Source: Eunapius fragilis
Lineage: Eukaryota > Porifera > Demospongiae > Spongillida > Spongillidae
Direction of reading: 5' to 3'
NCBI GenBank assembly: GCA_963681505.1
Contig: OY811985.1
Location: forward strand, 6,554,073 to 6,618,072
Length of the DNA stretch: 64,000 bases
Made by a program: the position numbers and the translations under genes. Positions within the stretch are counted from its first letter, which is position 1; every line of letters starts with the position of its first letter. The notes beneath the pieces are model-generated. The model saw only the letters and a program-made list of their open reading frames with translations. It ran no database searches and had not been told where the DNA came from. This document shows positions 14,176 to 25,559 of this stretch, piece by piece.

Positions 14176-16645
14176 CATTCCTCTCTCTGTTTTAAATGCC
14201 ACTCCCAGGATACCTGCTTTGGTATGGGTTTACCAAGCGATTCAAAAGTAGGTTCCCACCCATACATTTCTATGGGAAATTTTTGACTATCTTAGCATCG
14301 AGGTGTTGATGAGACATGCTATATGAGCAAACCACTGCACACATGGAAGATAGCAGTAACCATTCCTCTATCTGTTTTAAATGCCACCCCGAGCATACCT
14401 GCTTCGGTATGGGTTACCCAAGCGATTCAAAAGTAGGTTCCCACCCATACATTCCTATGGGAAACCACCCATACATCTCTATGGGAAATATTGACTATCC
14501 TAGCATCGAGGTGTTGATGAGGCATGCAATATGAGCAAACCACTGCACACATGGAAGATAGCAGTAACCACTCCTCTATCTCTTTTTAATGCCACCCCGA
14601 GCATACCAGCTTCGGTTTGGGTTTACAAAGCGATTCAAAAGTAGGTTCCCACCCATACATTTCTATGGGAAATTTTTGACTATCTTAGCATCGAGGTGTT
14701 GATGAGACATGCAATATAAGCAAACCACTGCACACATGGAAGATAGCAGTAACCATTTCTCTATCTGTTTTAAATGCCACCCCGAGCATACCTGCGTCGG
14801 TATGGGTTACCCAAGCGATTCAAAAGTAGGTTCCAACCCATACATTCCTATGGGAAACCACCCATACATCTCTATGGGAAATATTGACTATCTTAGCATC
14901 GAGGTGTTGATGAGACATGCAATATAAGCAAACCACAGCACACATGGAAGATAGCAGTAACCATTCCTCTATATGTTTTAAATGCCACCCCGAGCATACC
15001 TGCTTCGGTATGGGTTACCCAAGCGATTCAAAAGTAGGTTCCCACGAATACATTCCTATGGGAAACCACCCATACATCTCAATGGGAAATATTGACTATC
15101 TTAGCATCGAGGTGTTGATGAGGCATGCAATATGAGCAAACCACTGCACACATGGAAGATAGCAGTAACCACTCCTCTATCTCTTTTTAATGCCACCCCG
15201 AGCATACCTGCTTCGGTATGGGTTTACAAAGCGATTCAAAAGTAGGTTCCCACCCATACATTTCTATGGGAAATTATTGACTTACTTAGCATCGAGGTGT
15301 TGATGAGGCATGCAATATAAGCAAACCACTGCACACATGGAAGATAGCAGTAACCATTCCTCCATCTGTTTTAAATGCCACCAGGAGGATACCTGCTTTG
15401 GTATGGGTTTACCAAGCGATTCAAAAGTAGGTTCCCACCCATACATTCCTATGGGAAACCATCCATACATCTCTATGGGAAATATTGACTATCTTACCAT
15501 CGAGGTGTTGATGAGGCATGCAATATGAGCACACCACTGCACACATGAAAGATAGCAGTAACCATGCCTCTATCTCTTTTTAATGCCACCCCGAGGACAC
15601 CTGCTTTGGTATGGGTTTACCGAGCGATTCAAAAGTCGGTTCCCACCCATACATTTCTATGGGAAATTTTTGACTATCTTAGCATCGAGGTGTTGATGAG
15701 ACATGCAATATGAGCAAACCACTGCACACATGGAAGATAGCAGTAACCATTCCTCTCTCTGTTTTAAATGCCACTCCCAGGATACCTGCTTTGGTATGGG
15801 TTTACCAAGCGATTCAAAAGTAGGTTCCCACCCATATATTTCTATGGGAAATTTTTGACTATCTTAGCATCGAGGTGTTGATGAGACATGCAATATGAGC
15901 AAACCACTGCACACATGCAAGATAGCAGTAACCATTCCTCTATCTGTTTTAAATGCCACCCCGAGCATACCTGCTTCGGTATGGGTTACCCAAGCGATTC
16001 AAAAGTAGGTTCCCACCCATACATTCCTATGGGAAACCACCCATACATCTCTATGGGAAATATTGACTATCTTAGCATCGAGGTGTTGATGAGGCATGCA
16101 ATATGAGCAAACCACTGCACACATGGAGGATAGCAGTAACCACTCCTCTATCTCTTTTTAATGCCACCCCGAGCATACCTGCTTCGGTATGGGTTTACAA
16201 AGCGATTCAAAAGTAGGTTCCCACCCATACATTTCTATGGGAAATTTTTGACTATCTTAGCATCGAGGTGTTGATGAGACATGCAATATGAGCAAACAAC
16301 TGCACACATCGAAGATAGCAGTAACCATTCCTCTATCTGTTTTAAATGCCACCCCGAGCATACCTGCTTCGGTATGGGTTACCCAAGCGATTCAAAAGTA
16401 GGTTCCCACCCATACATTCCTATGGGAAACCACCCATACATCTCTATGGGTAATATTGACTATCTTAGCATCGAGGTGTTGATGAGGCATGCAATATGAG
16501 CAAACCACTGCACACATGGAAGATAGCAGTAACCACTCCTCTATCTCTTTTTAATGCCACCCCGAGGATACCTGCTTTGGTATGGGTTTACCAAGCGATT
16601 CAAAAGTAGGTTCCCACCCATACATTTCTATGGGAAATTTTTGAC

Positions 16646-16830
16646 TATCTTAGCATCGAGGTGTTGATGAGACATGCAATATAAGCAAACCACTGCACAC
16701 ATGGAAGATAGCAGTAACCATTCCTCTATCTGTTTTAAATGCCACCCCGAGGATACCTGCTTTGGTATGGGTTTACCGAGCGATTCAAAAGTAGGTTCCC
16801 ACCCATACATTTCTATGGGAAATTTTTGAC
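16646..16830 (+). repeat. Representative short (S) monomer, 185 bp
   Basis: This unit runs from TATCTTAGC to the next GAC and is exactly 185 bp. It holds one copy of the hairpin-like CCCATA-N6-TATGGG near its 3' end, followed by GGGAAATTTTTGAC. It also carries the TTGGTA-N6-TACC dyad; here the following A is G, so the last base pair is lost. S monomers occur throughout both arms. In + reading they end the open frame at TTTTTGA. 185 bp is close to the size of one nucleosome plus linker, a length common among satellites; that link is general knowledge, not shown here. Confidence 0.95.
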
Positions 16831-17038
16831 TATCTTAGCATCGAAGTGTTGATGAGACATGCAATATGAGCAAACCACTGCACACATGGAAGATAGCAGT
16901 AACCATTCCTCTATCTGTTTTAAATGCCACCCCGAGGATACCTGCTTTGGTATGGGTTTACCAAAAGATTCAAATGTAGGTTCCCACCCATACATTTCTA
17001 TGGGAAACCACCCATACATCTCTATGGGAAATATTGAC
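16831..17038 (+). repeat. Representative long (L) monomer, 208 bp
   Basis: This unit is exactly 208 bp. It matches the preceding S monomer until near the 3' end, where the CCCATA-N6-TATGGG segment is present twice, at 16,987-17,004 and 17,011-17,028, a step of 24 bp. The tail is AAATATTGAC instead of AAATTTTTGAC, one base shorter, giving 185 + 24 - 1 = 208. A 209-bp version that keeps the TTTTTGAC tail exists, for example near 6,086-6,310, and shows the two changes are separable. Confidence 0.95.
16947..17028. other. Dyad-symmetry cluster within a monomer
   Basis: Three short perfect inverted repeats lie in the 3' half of this L monomer: TTGGTA-N6-TACCAA at 16,947-16,964, CCCATA-N6-TATGGG at 16,987-17,004 and again at 17,011-17,028. 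S monomers have the first and one of the second. Monomers of the TTACCC class keep only GGTA-N5-TACC. Stem length is six base pairs, enough to note but not enough to claim a folded structure. Whether a protein binds here is unknown. Confidence 0.75.
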
Positions 17039-20000
17039 TATCTTAGCATCGAGGTGTTGATGAGGCATGCAATATGAGCAAACCACTGCACACATGGAAG
17101 TAACCACTCCTCTATCTCTTTTTAATGCCACCCCGAGGATACCTGCTTTGGTATGGGTTTACCAAGCGATTCAAAAGTAGGTTCCCACCCATACATTTCT
17201 ATGGGAAATTTTTGACTATCTTAGCATCGAGGTGTTGATGAGACATGCAATATAAGCAAACCACTGCACACATGGAAGATAGCAGTAACCATTCCTCTAT
17301 CTGTTTTAAATGCCACCCCGAGCATACCTGCTTCGGTATGGGTTACCCAAGCGATTCAAAAGTAGGTTCCCACCCATACATTCCTATGGGAAACCACCCA
17401 TACATCTCTATGGGAAATATTGACTATCTGAGCATCGAGGTGTTGATGAGGCATTTAATATGATAAAACCACTGCACACATGGAAGATAGCAGTAACCAC
17501 TCCTCTATCTCTTTTTAATGCCACCCCGAGGATACCTGCTTTGGTATGGGTTTACCAAGCGATTCAAAAGTAGGTTCCCACCCATATATTTCTATGGGAA
17601 ATTTTTGACTATCTTAGCATCGAGGTGTTGATGAGACATGCAATATGAGCAAACCACTGCACACATGCAAGATAGCAGTAACCATTCCTCTATCTGTTTT
17701 AAATGCCACCCCGAGCATACCTGCTTCGGTATGGGTTACCCAAGCGATTCAAAAGTAGGTTCCCACCCATACATTCCTATGGGAAACCACCCATACATCT
17801 CTATGGGAAATATTGACTATCTTAGCATCGAGGTGTTGATGAGGCATGCAATATGAGCAAACCACTGCACACATGGAGGATAGCAGTAACCACTCCTCTA
17901 TCTCTTTTTAATGCCACCCCGAGCATACCTGCTTCGGTATGGGTTTACAAAGCGATTCAAAAGTAGGTTCCCACCCATACATTTCTATGGGAAATTTTTG
18001 ACTATCTTAGCATCGAGGTGTTGATGAGACATGCAATATGAGCAAACAACTGCACACATCGAAGATAGCAGTAACCATTCCTCTATCTGTTTTAAATGCC
18101 AACCCGAGCATACCTGCTTCGGTATGGGTTACCCAAGCGATTCAAAAGTAGGTTCCCACCCATACATTCCTATGGGAAACCACCCATACATCTCTATGGG
18201 TAATATTGACTATCTTAGCATCGAGGTGTTGATGAGGCATGCAATATGAGCAAACCACTGCACACATGGAAGATAGCAGTAACCACTCCTCTATCTCTTT
18301 TTAATGCCACCCCGAGGATACCTGCTTTGGTATGGGTTTACCAAGCGATTCAAAAGTAGGTTCCCACCCATACATTTCTATGGGAAATTTTTGACTATCT
18401 TAGCATCGAGGTGTTGATGAGACATGCAATATAAGCAAACCACTGCACACATGGAAGATAGCAGTAACCATTCCTCTATCTGTTTTAAATGCCACCCCGA
18501 GGATACCTGCTTTGGTATGGGTTTACCGAGCGATTCAAAAGTAGGTTCCCACCCATACATTTCTATGGGAAATTTTTGACTATCTTAGCATCGAAGTGTT
18601 GATGAGACATGCAATATGAGCAAACCACTGCACACATGGAAGATAGCAGTAACCATTCCTCTATCTGTTTTAAATGCCACCCCGAGGATACCTGCTTTGG
18701 TATGGGTTTACCAAAAGATTCAAATGTAGGTTCCCACCCATACATTTCTATGGGAAACCACCCATACATCTCTATGGGAAATATTGACTATCTTAGCATC
18801 GAGGTGTTGATGAGGCATGCAATATGAGCAAACCACTGCACACATGGAAGTAACCACTCCTCTATCTCTTTTTAATGCCACCCCGAGGATACCTGCTTTG
18901 GTATGGGTTTACCAAGCGATTCAAAAGTAGGTTCCCACCCATACATTTCTATGGGAAATTTTTGACTATCTTAGCATCGAGGTGTTGATGAGACATGCAA
19001 TATAAGCAAACCACTGCACACATGGAAGATAGCAGTAACCATTCCTCTATCTGTTTTAAATGCCACCCCGAGCATACCTGCTTCGGTATGGGTTACCCAA
19101 GCGATTCAAAAGTAGGTTCCCACCCATACATTCCTATGGGAAACCACCCATACATCTCTATGGGAAATATTGACTATCTGAGCATCGAGGTGTTGATGAG
19201 GCATTTAATATGATAAAACCACTGCACACATGGAAGATAGCAGTAACCACTCCTCTATCTCTTTTTAATGCCACCCCGAGGATACCTGCTTTGGTATGGG
19301 TTTACCAAGCGATTCAAAAGTAGGTTCCCACCCATACATTTCTATGGGAAATTTTTGACTATCTTACCATCGAGGTGTTGATGAGACATGCAATATAAGC
19401 AAACCACTGCACACATGGAAGATAGCAGTAACCATTCCTCTATCTGTTTTAAATGCCACCCCGAGCATACCTGCGTCGGAATGGGTTACCCAAGCGATTC
19501 AAAAGTAGGTTCCAACCCATACATTCCTATGGGAAACCACCCATACATCTCTATGGGAAATATTGACTATCTTAGCATCGAGGTGTTGATGAGACATGCA
19601 ATATGAGCAAACCACTGCACACATCGAAGATAGCAGTAACCATTCCTCTATCTGTTTTAAATGCCACCCCGAGCATACCTGCTTCGGTATGGGTTACCCA
19701 AGCGATTCAAAAGTAGGTTCCCACCCATACATTCCTATGGGAAACCACCCATACATCTCTATGGGAAATATTGACTATCTGAGCATCGAGGTGTTGATGA
19801 GGCATGCAATATGAGCAAACCACTGCACACATGGAAGATAGCAGTAACCACTCCTCTATCTCTTTTTAATGCCACCCCGAGGATACCTGCTTTGGTATGG
19901 GTTTACCAAGCGATTCAAAAGTAGGTTCCCACCCATACATTTCTATGGGAAATTTTTGACTATCTTAGCATCGAGGTGTTGATGAGACATGCAATATAAG

Positions 20001-20168
20001 CAAACCACTGCACACATGGAAGATAGCAGTAACCATTCCTCTATCTGTTTTAAATGCCACCCCGAGCATACCTGCTTCGGTATGGGTTACCCAAGCGATT
20101 TAAAAGTAGGTTCCCACCCATACATTCCTATGGGAAACCACCCATACATCTCTATGGGAAATATTGAC

Positions 20169-20334
20169 TATCTTAGCATCAGGCATGCAATATGAGCAAA
20201 CCACTGCACACATGGAAGTAACCACTCCTCTATCCCTTTTTAATTGCACCCCGAGGATACCTGCTTTGGTATGTGTTTACCAAGCGATTCAAAAGTAGGT
20301 TCCCACCCATACATTTCTATGGGAAATTTTTGAC
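20169..20334 (+). repeat. Doubly deleted 166-bp monomer
   Basis: The unit has lost 12 bp at about 20,180 (AGCATC joined directly to AGGCATGC) and 7 bp at about 20,218 (GGAAG joined to TAACC): 185 - 12 - 7 = 166. The 7-bp loss is the same one seen at 17,100 and 18,850, so this monomer shares ancestry with the 1,750-bp repeat and gained the 12-bp loss separately. Confidence 0.88.
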
Positions 20335-20362
20335 TATCTTAGCATCGAGGTGTTGATGAGAC

Positions 20363-22720
20363 ATGCAATATAAGCAAATTACTGCACACATGGAGGATAG
20401 CAGTAACCATTTCTCTATCTGTTTTAAATGCCACCCCGAGCATACCTGCGTCGGTATGGGTTACCCAAGCGATTCAAAAGTAGGTTCCAACCCATACATT
20501 CCTATGGGAAACCACCCATACATCTCTATGGGAAATATTGACTATCTTAGCATCGAGGTGTTGATGAGACATGCAATATAAGCAAACCACTGCACACATG
20601 GAAGATAGCAGTAACCATTCCTCTATCTGTTTTAAATGCCACCCCGAGCATACCTACTTCGGTATGGGTTACCCAAATGATTCAAAAGTAGGTTCCAACC
20701 CATACATTCCTATGGGAAACCACCCATACATCTCTATGGGAAGTATTGACTATCTTAGCATCGAGGTGTTGATGATGCATGCATTATGAGCAAACCACTG
20801 CACACATGGAAGATAGCAGTAACCATTCCTCTATCTGTTTTAAATGCCACCCCGAGAATACCTGCTTTGGTATGGGTTTACCGAGCGATTCAAAAGTAGG
20901 TTCCCACCCATACATTTCTATTGGAAATTTTTGACTATCTTAGCATCAAGGTGTTGATGAGACATGCAATATGAGCAAACCACTGCACACATGGAAGATA
21001 GCAGTAACCATTCCTCTATCTGTTTTAAATGCCACCCCGAGGATACCTGCTTTGGTATGGGTTTACCAAGCGATTAAAATGTAGGTTCCCACCCATACAT
21101 TTCTATGGAAATTTTTGACTATCTTAGCATCGAGGTGTTGATGAGACATGCAATATGAGCAAACCACTGCACACATCGAAGATAGCAGTAACCATTCCTC
21201 CATCTGTTTTAAATGCCACCCCGAGCATACCTGCTTCGGTATGGGTTACCCAAGCGATTCAAAAGTAGGTTCCCACCCATACAATCCTATGGGAAACCAC
21301 CCATACATCTCTATGGGAAATATTGACTATCTTAGCATCGAGGTGTTGATGAGGCATGCAATATGAGCAAACCACTGCACACATGGAAGATAGCAGTAAC
21401 CACTCGTCTATCTCTTTTTAATGCCACCCCGAGGATACCTGCTTTGGTATGGGTTTACCAAGCGATTCAAAAGTAGGTTCCCACCCATACATTTCTATGG
21501 GAAATTTTTGACTATCTTAGCATCGAGGTGTTGATGAGACATGCAATATAAGCAAACCACTGCACACATGGAAGATAGCAGTAACCATTCCTCTATCTGT
21601 TTTAAATGCCACCCCGAGCATACCTGCGTCGGTATGGGTTACCCAAGCGATTCAAAAGTAGGTTCCCACCCATACATTCCTATGGGAAACCACCCATACA
21701 TCTCTATGGGAAATATTCACTATCTTAGCATCGAGGTGTTGATGAGTCATGCAATATAAGCAAACCACTGCACACATGGAAGATAGCAGTAACCATTCCT
21801 CTATCTGTTTTAAATGCCATCCCGAGCATACCTACTTCGGTATGGGTTACCCAAGCGATTCAAAAGTAGGTTCCAACCCATACATTCCTATGGGAAACCA
21901 CCCATACATCTCTATGGGAAATATTGACTATCTTAGCATCGAGGTGTTGATGATGCATGCAATATGAGCAAACCACTGCACACATGGAAGATAGCAGTAA
22001 CCATTCCTCTATCTGTTTTAAATGCCACCCCGAGGATACCTGCTTTGGTATGGGTTTACCGAGCGATTCAAAGGTAGGTTCCCACCCATACATTTCTATG
22101 GGAAATTTTTGACTATCTTAGCATCGAGGTGTTGATGAGACATGCAATATGAGCAAACCACTGCACACATGGAAGATAGCAGTAACCATTCCTCTATCTG
22201 TTTTAAATGCCACCCCGAGGATACCTGCTTTGGTATGGGTTTACCAAGCGATTCAAATGTAGGTTCCCACCCATACATTTCTATGGGAAAATTTTGACTA
22301 TCTTAGCAACGAGGTGTTGATGAGACATGCAATATGAGCAAACCACTGCACACATCGAAGATAGCAGTAACCATTCCTCTATCTGTTTTAAATGCTACCC
22401 CGAGCATACCTGCTTCGGTATGGGTTACCCAAGCGATTCAAAAGTAGGTTCCCACCCATACATTCCTATGGGAAACCACCCATACATCTCTATGGGAAAT
22501 ATTGACTCTCTTAGCATCGAGGTATTGATGAGGCATGCAATATGAGCAAACCACTGCACACATGGAAGATAGCAGTAACCACTCCTCCATCTCTTTTTAA
22601 TGCCACCCCGAGGATACCTGCTTTGGTATGGGTTTACCAAGCGATTCAAAAGTAGGTTCCCACCCATACATTCCTATGGGAAACCACCCATACATCTCTA
22701 TGGGAAATATTGACTATCTT
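20363..22720 (+). repeat. Diverged higher-order repeat, about 1,178-1,179 bp
   Basis: Monomers from about 20.4 kb recur at +1,178 (GCATACCTGCGTCGG, then GCATACCTACTTCGG at 20,650/21,828). After the 1-bp loss at about 21,108 (CTATGGAAATTTTTG) the offset becomes 1,179 (ACATCGAAGATAG). 1,179 = 3 L + 3 S. The copies differ at several sites, so this is an older duplication than the 1,750-bp one. Confidence 0.7.
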
Positions 22721-23518
22721 AGCATCGAGGTGTTGATGAGGCATGCAATGTGAGCAAACCACTGCACACATGGAAGATAGCATTAACCATTCCTCTATCT
22801 GTTTTAAATGCCACCCCGAGCATACCTGCTTCGGTATGGGTTACCCAAGCGATTCAAAAGTAGGTTCCCACCCATACATTCCTATGGGAAACCACCCATA
22901 CATCTCTATGGGAAATATTGACTATCTTAGCATCGAGGTGTTGATGAGGCATGCAATATGAGCAAACCACTGCACACATGGAAGATAGCAGTAACCACTC
23001 CTCTATCTCTTTTTAATGCCACCCCGAGGATACCTGCTTTGGTATGGGTTTACCAAGTGATTCAAAAGTAGGTTCCCACCCATACATTTCTATGGGAAAT
23101 TTTTGACTATCTTAGCATCGAGGTGTTGATGAGACATGCAATACAAGCAAACCACTGCAGACATGGACGATAGCAGTAACCATTCCTCTATCTGTTTTAA
23201 ATGCCACCCCGAGCATACCTGCGTCGGTATGGGTTACCCAAGCCATTCAAAAGTAGGTTCCAACCCATACATTCCTATGGGAAACCACCCATACATCTCT
23301 ATGGGAAATATTGACTATCTTAGCATCGAGGTGTTGATGAGACATGCAATATGAGCAAACCACTGCACACATGGAAGATAGCAGTAACCATTCCTCTATC
23401 TGTTTTAAATGCCACCCCGAGGATACCTGCTTTGGTATGGGTTTACCAAGCGATTCAAATCTAAGTTCCCACCCATACATTCCTATGGGAAACCACCCAC
23501 ACATTTCTATGGGAAATA

Positions 23519-23530
23519 TTGACTAGTCAA
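23519..23530. repeat. Inversion junction between the two array arms (12-bp palindrome)
   Basis: Left-arm monomers end in ...GGGAAATATTGAC followed by TATCTTAG. Here GAC is instead followed by TAGTCAAAAATTTCCC, which is a monomer end read backwards. The result is the perfect palindrome TTGACTAGTCAA, tail-to-tail with respect to the monomer definition used here. The join falls within the short shared letters GACTA/TAGTC, so no filler DNA is needed. Flanking GGGAAA and TTTCCC also pair, with a 1-bp offset. The left flanking monomer is L with an unusual TTCAAATCTAAG; the right is S with TTAACACAG and GTGTCCAG. The arms therefore are not copies of each other at the join. Confidence 0.95.
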
Positions 23531-25559
23531 AAATTTCCCATAGAAATGCATGGGTGGGAACCTACTTTTGAATCGCTTGGTAAACCCATACCAAAGCAGG
23601 TATGCTCGGGGTGGCATTTAACACAGATAGAGGAGTGGTTACTGCTATCTTCCATGTGTCCAGTGGTTTGCTCATATTGCATGCCTCATCAACACCTCGA
23701 TGCTAAGATAGTCAATATTTCCCATTGAGATGTATGGGTGGTTTCCCATAGGAATGTATGGGTGGGAACCTACTTTTGAATCGCTTGGGTAACCCATACC
23801 GAAGCAGGTATGCTCGGGGTGGCATTTAAAACAGATAGAGGAATGGTTACTGCTATCTTCCATGTGTGCAGTGGTTAGCTCATATTGCATGTCTCATCAA
23901 CACCTCGATGTAAGATAGTCAAAAATTTCCCTTAGAAATGTATGGGTGGGAACCTACGTTTGAATCGCTTGGTAAACCCATACCAAAGCAGGTATCCTCG
24001 GGGTGGCATTTAAAACAGATAGAGGAATGGTTACTGCTATCTTCCATGTGTGCAGTGGTTTGCTCATATTGCATGTCTCATCAACACCTCGATGCTAAGA
24101 TAGTCAAAAATTTCCCATAGAAATGTATGGGTGGGAACCTACTTTTGAATCGCTTGGGTAACCCATACCGAAGCAGGTATGCTCGGGGTGGCATTTAAAA
24201 CAGATAGAGGAATGGTTACTGCTATTTTCCATGTGTGCAGTGGTTTGCTCATACTGCATGTCTCATCAACACCTCGATGCTAAGATAGTCAAAAATTTCC
24301 CATAGAAATGTATGGGTGGGAACCTACTTTTGAATCGCTTGGTAAACCCATACCAAAGCAGGTATCCTCGGGGTGGCAATAAAAAGAGATAGAGGAGTGG
24401 TTATTGCTATCTTCCATGTGTGCAGTGGTTTGCTCATATTGCATGCCTCATCAACACCTCGATGCTAAGATAGTCAATATTTCCCATAGAGATGTATGGG
24501 TGGTTTCCCATAGGAATGTATGGGTGGGAACCTACTTTTGAATCGCTTGGTAAACCCATACCAAAGCAGGTATCCTCGGGGTGGCATTAAAAAGAGATAG
24601 AGGAGTGGTTACTGCTATCTTCCATGTGTGCAGTGGTTTGCTCATATTGCATGCATCATCAACACCTCGATGCTAAAATAGTCAATATTTCCCATAGAGA
24701 TGTATGGGTGGTTTCCCATAGGAATGTATGGGTGGGAACCTACTTTTGAATCGCTTGGTAAACCCATACCAAAGCAGGTATCCTCGGGGTGGCATTTAAA
24801 ACAGATAGAGCAATGGTTACTGCTATCTTCCATGTGTGCAGTGGTTTGCTCATATTGCATGTCTCATCAACACCTCGATGCTAAGATGGTCAAAAATTTC
24901 CCTTAGAAATGTATGGGTGGGAACCTACTTTTGAATCGCTTGGTAAACCCATACCAAAGCAGGTATCCTCGGGGTGGCTTTAAAAACAGATAGAGGAATG
25001 GTTACTGCTATCTTCCATGTGTGCAGTGGTTTGCTCATATTGCATGTCTCATCAACACCTCGATGGTAAGATAGTCAAAAATTTCCCATAGAAGTGCATG
25101 GGTGGGAACTTACTTTTGAATCGCTTGGTAAACCCATACCAAAGCAGGTATCCTCGGGGTGGCATTAAAAAGAGATAGAGGAGTTGTTACTGCTATCTTC
25201 CATGTGTGCAGTGGTTTGCTCATATTGCATGCCTCATCAACACCTCGATGCTAAGATAGACAATATTTCCCATAGAGATGTATGGGTGGTTTCCCATAGG
25301 AATGTATGGGTGGGAACCTACTTTTGAATCGCTTGGGTAACCCATACCGAAGCAGGTATGCTCGGGGTGGCATTTAAAACAGATAGAGGAATGGTTACTG
25401 CTATCTTCCATGTGTGCAGTGGTTTGCTCATATTGCATGTCTCATCAACACCACGATGCTAAGATAGTCAAAAATTTCCCATAGAAATGTATGGGTGGGA
25501 ACCTACTTTTGAATCGCTTGGGTAACCCATACCGAAGCAGGTATGCTCGGGGTGGCATT

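Larger units (their letters stand above)
15785..19284 (+). repeat. Higher-order repeat, 1,750 bp x 2
   Basis: Copy 1 is about 15,785-17,534, copy 2 about 17,535-19,284. Shared marks at +1,750 include CCCATATATTTC, ACATGCAAGATAG, TGGAGGATAGC, ACATCGAAGATAG, ACCAAAAGATTCAAATG, and a 7-bp deletion in CATGGAAG/TAACC (after 17,100 and 18,850). 1,750 = 4 L + 5 S - 7. I noted a single difference on inspection (ACCCCGAGC at about 16,352 versus AACCCGAGC at 18,102), so the pair is young. Confidence 0.92.
1..23524 (+). repeat. Satellite array, left arm (185/208-bp monomers, + orientation)
   Basis: The stretch is an unbroken head-to-tail array. Taking the monomer to start at TATCTTAGCATCGAGG and end at TTTTTGAC or ATATTGAC, units are 185 bp (S) or 208 bp (L), with a few of 184, 209 or 166 bp. 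S and L are interspersed, usually L to L at 393 bp (L+S) or 578 bp (L+S+S). Variant classes are visible: GAGCATACC with TTACCC versus GAGGATACC with TTTACC, and CTGTTTTAAATG versus CTCTTTTTAATG. The form GCAATATAAGC occurs from about 12.5 to 23.2 kb and I saw it only in this arm. No gene, transposon or unique sequence interrupts it. The orientation label is arbitrary. Which chromosome region it belongs to is inferred only from its satellite nature. Confidence 0.97.

Noticed and set aside
16831-17038. CENP-B box near TTCGGTATGGG
   Set aside because: It lacks the required A and CGGG positions of the box core, and the TTCGG form is present only in one monomer class (this example monomer has TTTGG).
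23400-23650. Inversion junction as a fold-back sequencing artefact
   Set aside because: The two flanks are not mirror copies (L against S, different point variants), although only long reads can settle it.
23519-23728. A 69-codon open frame that begins at the inversion junction
   Set aside because: It is the normal satellite frame of the right arm, extended by a few codons by the join.
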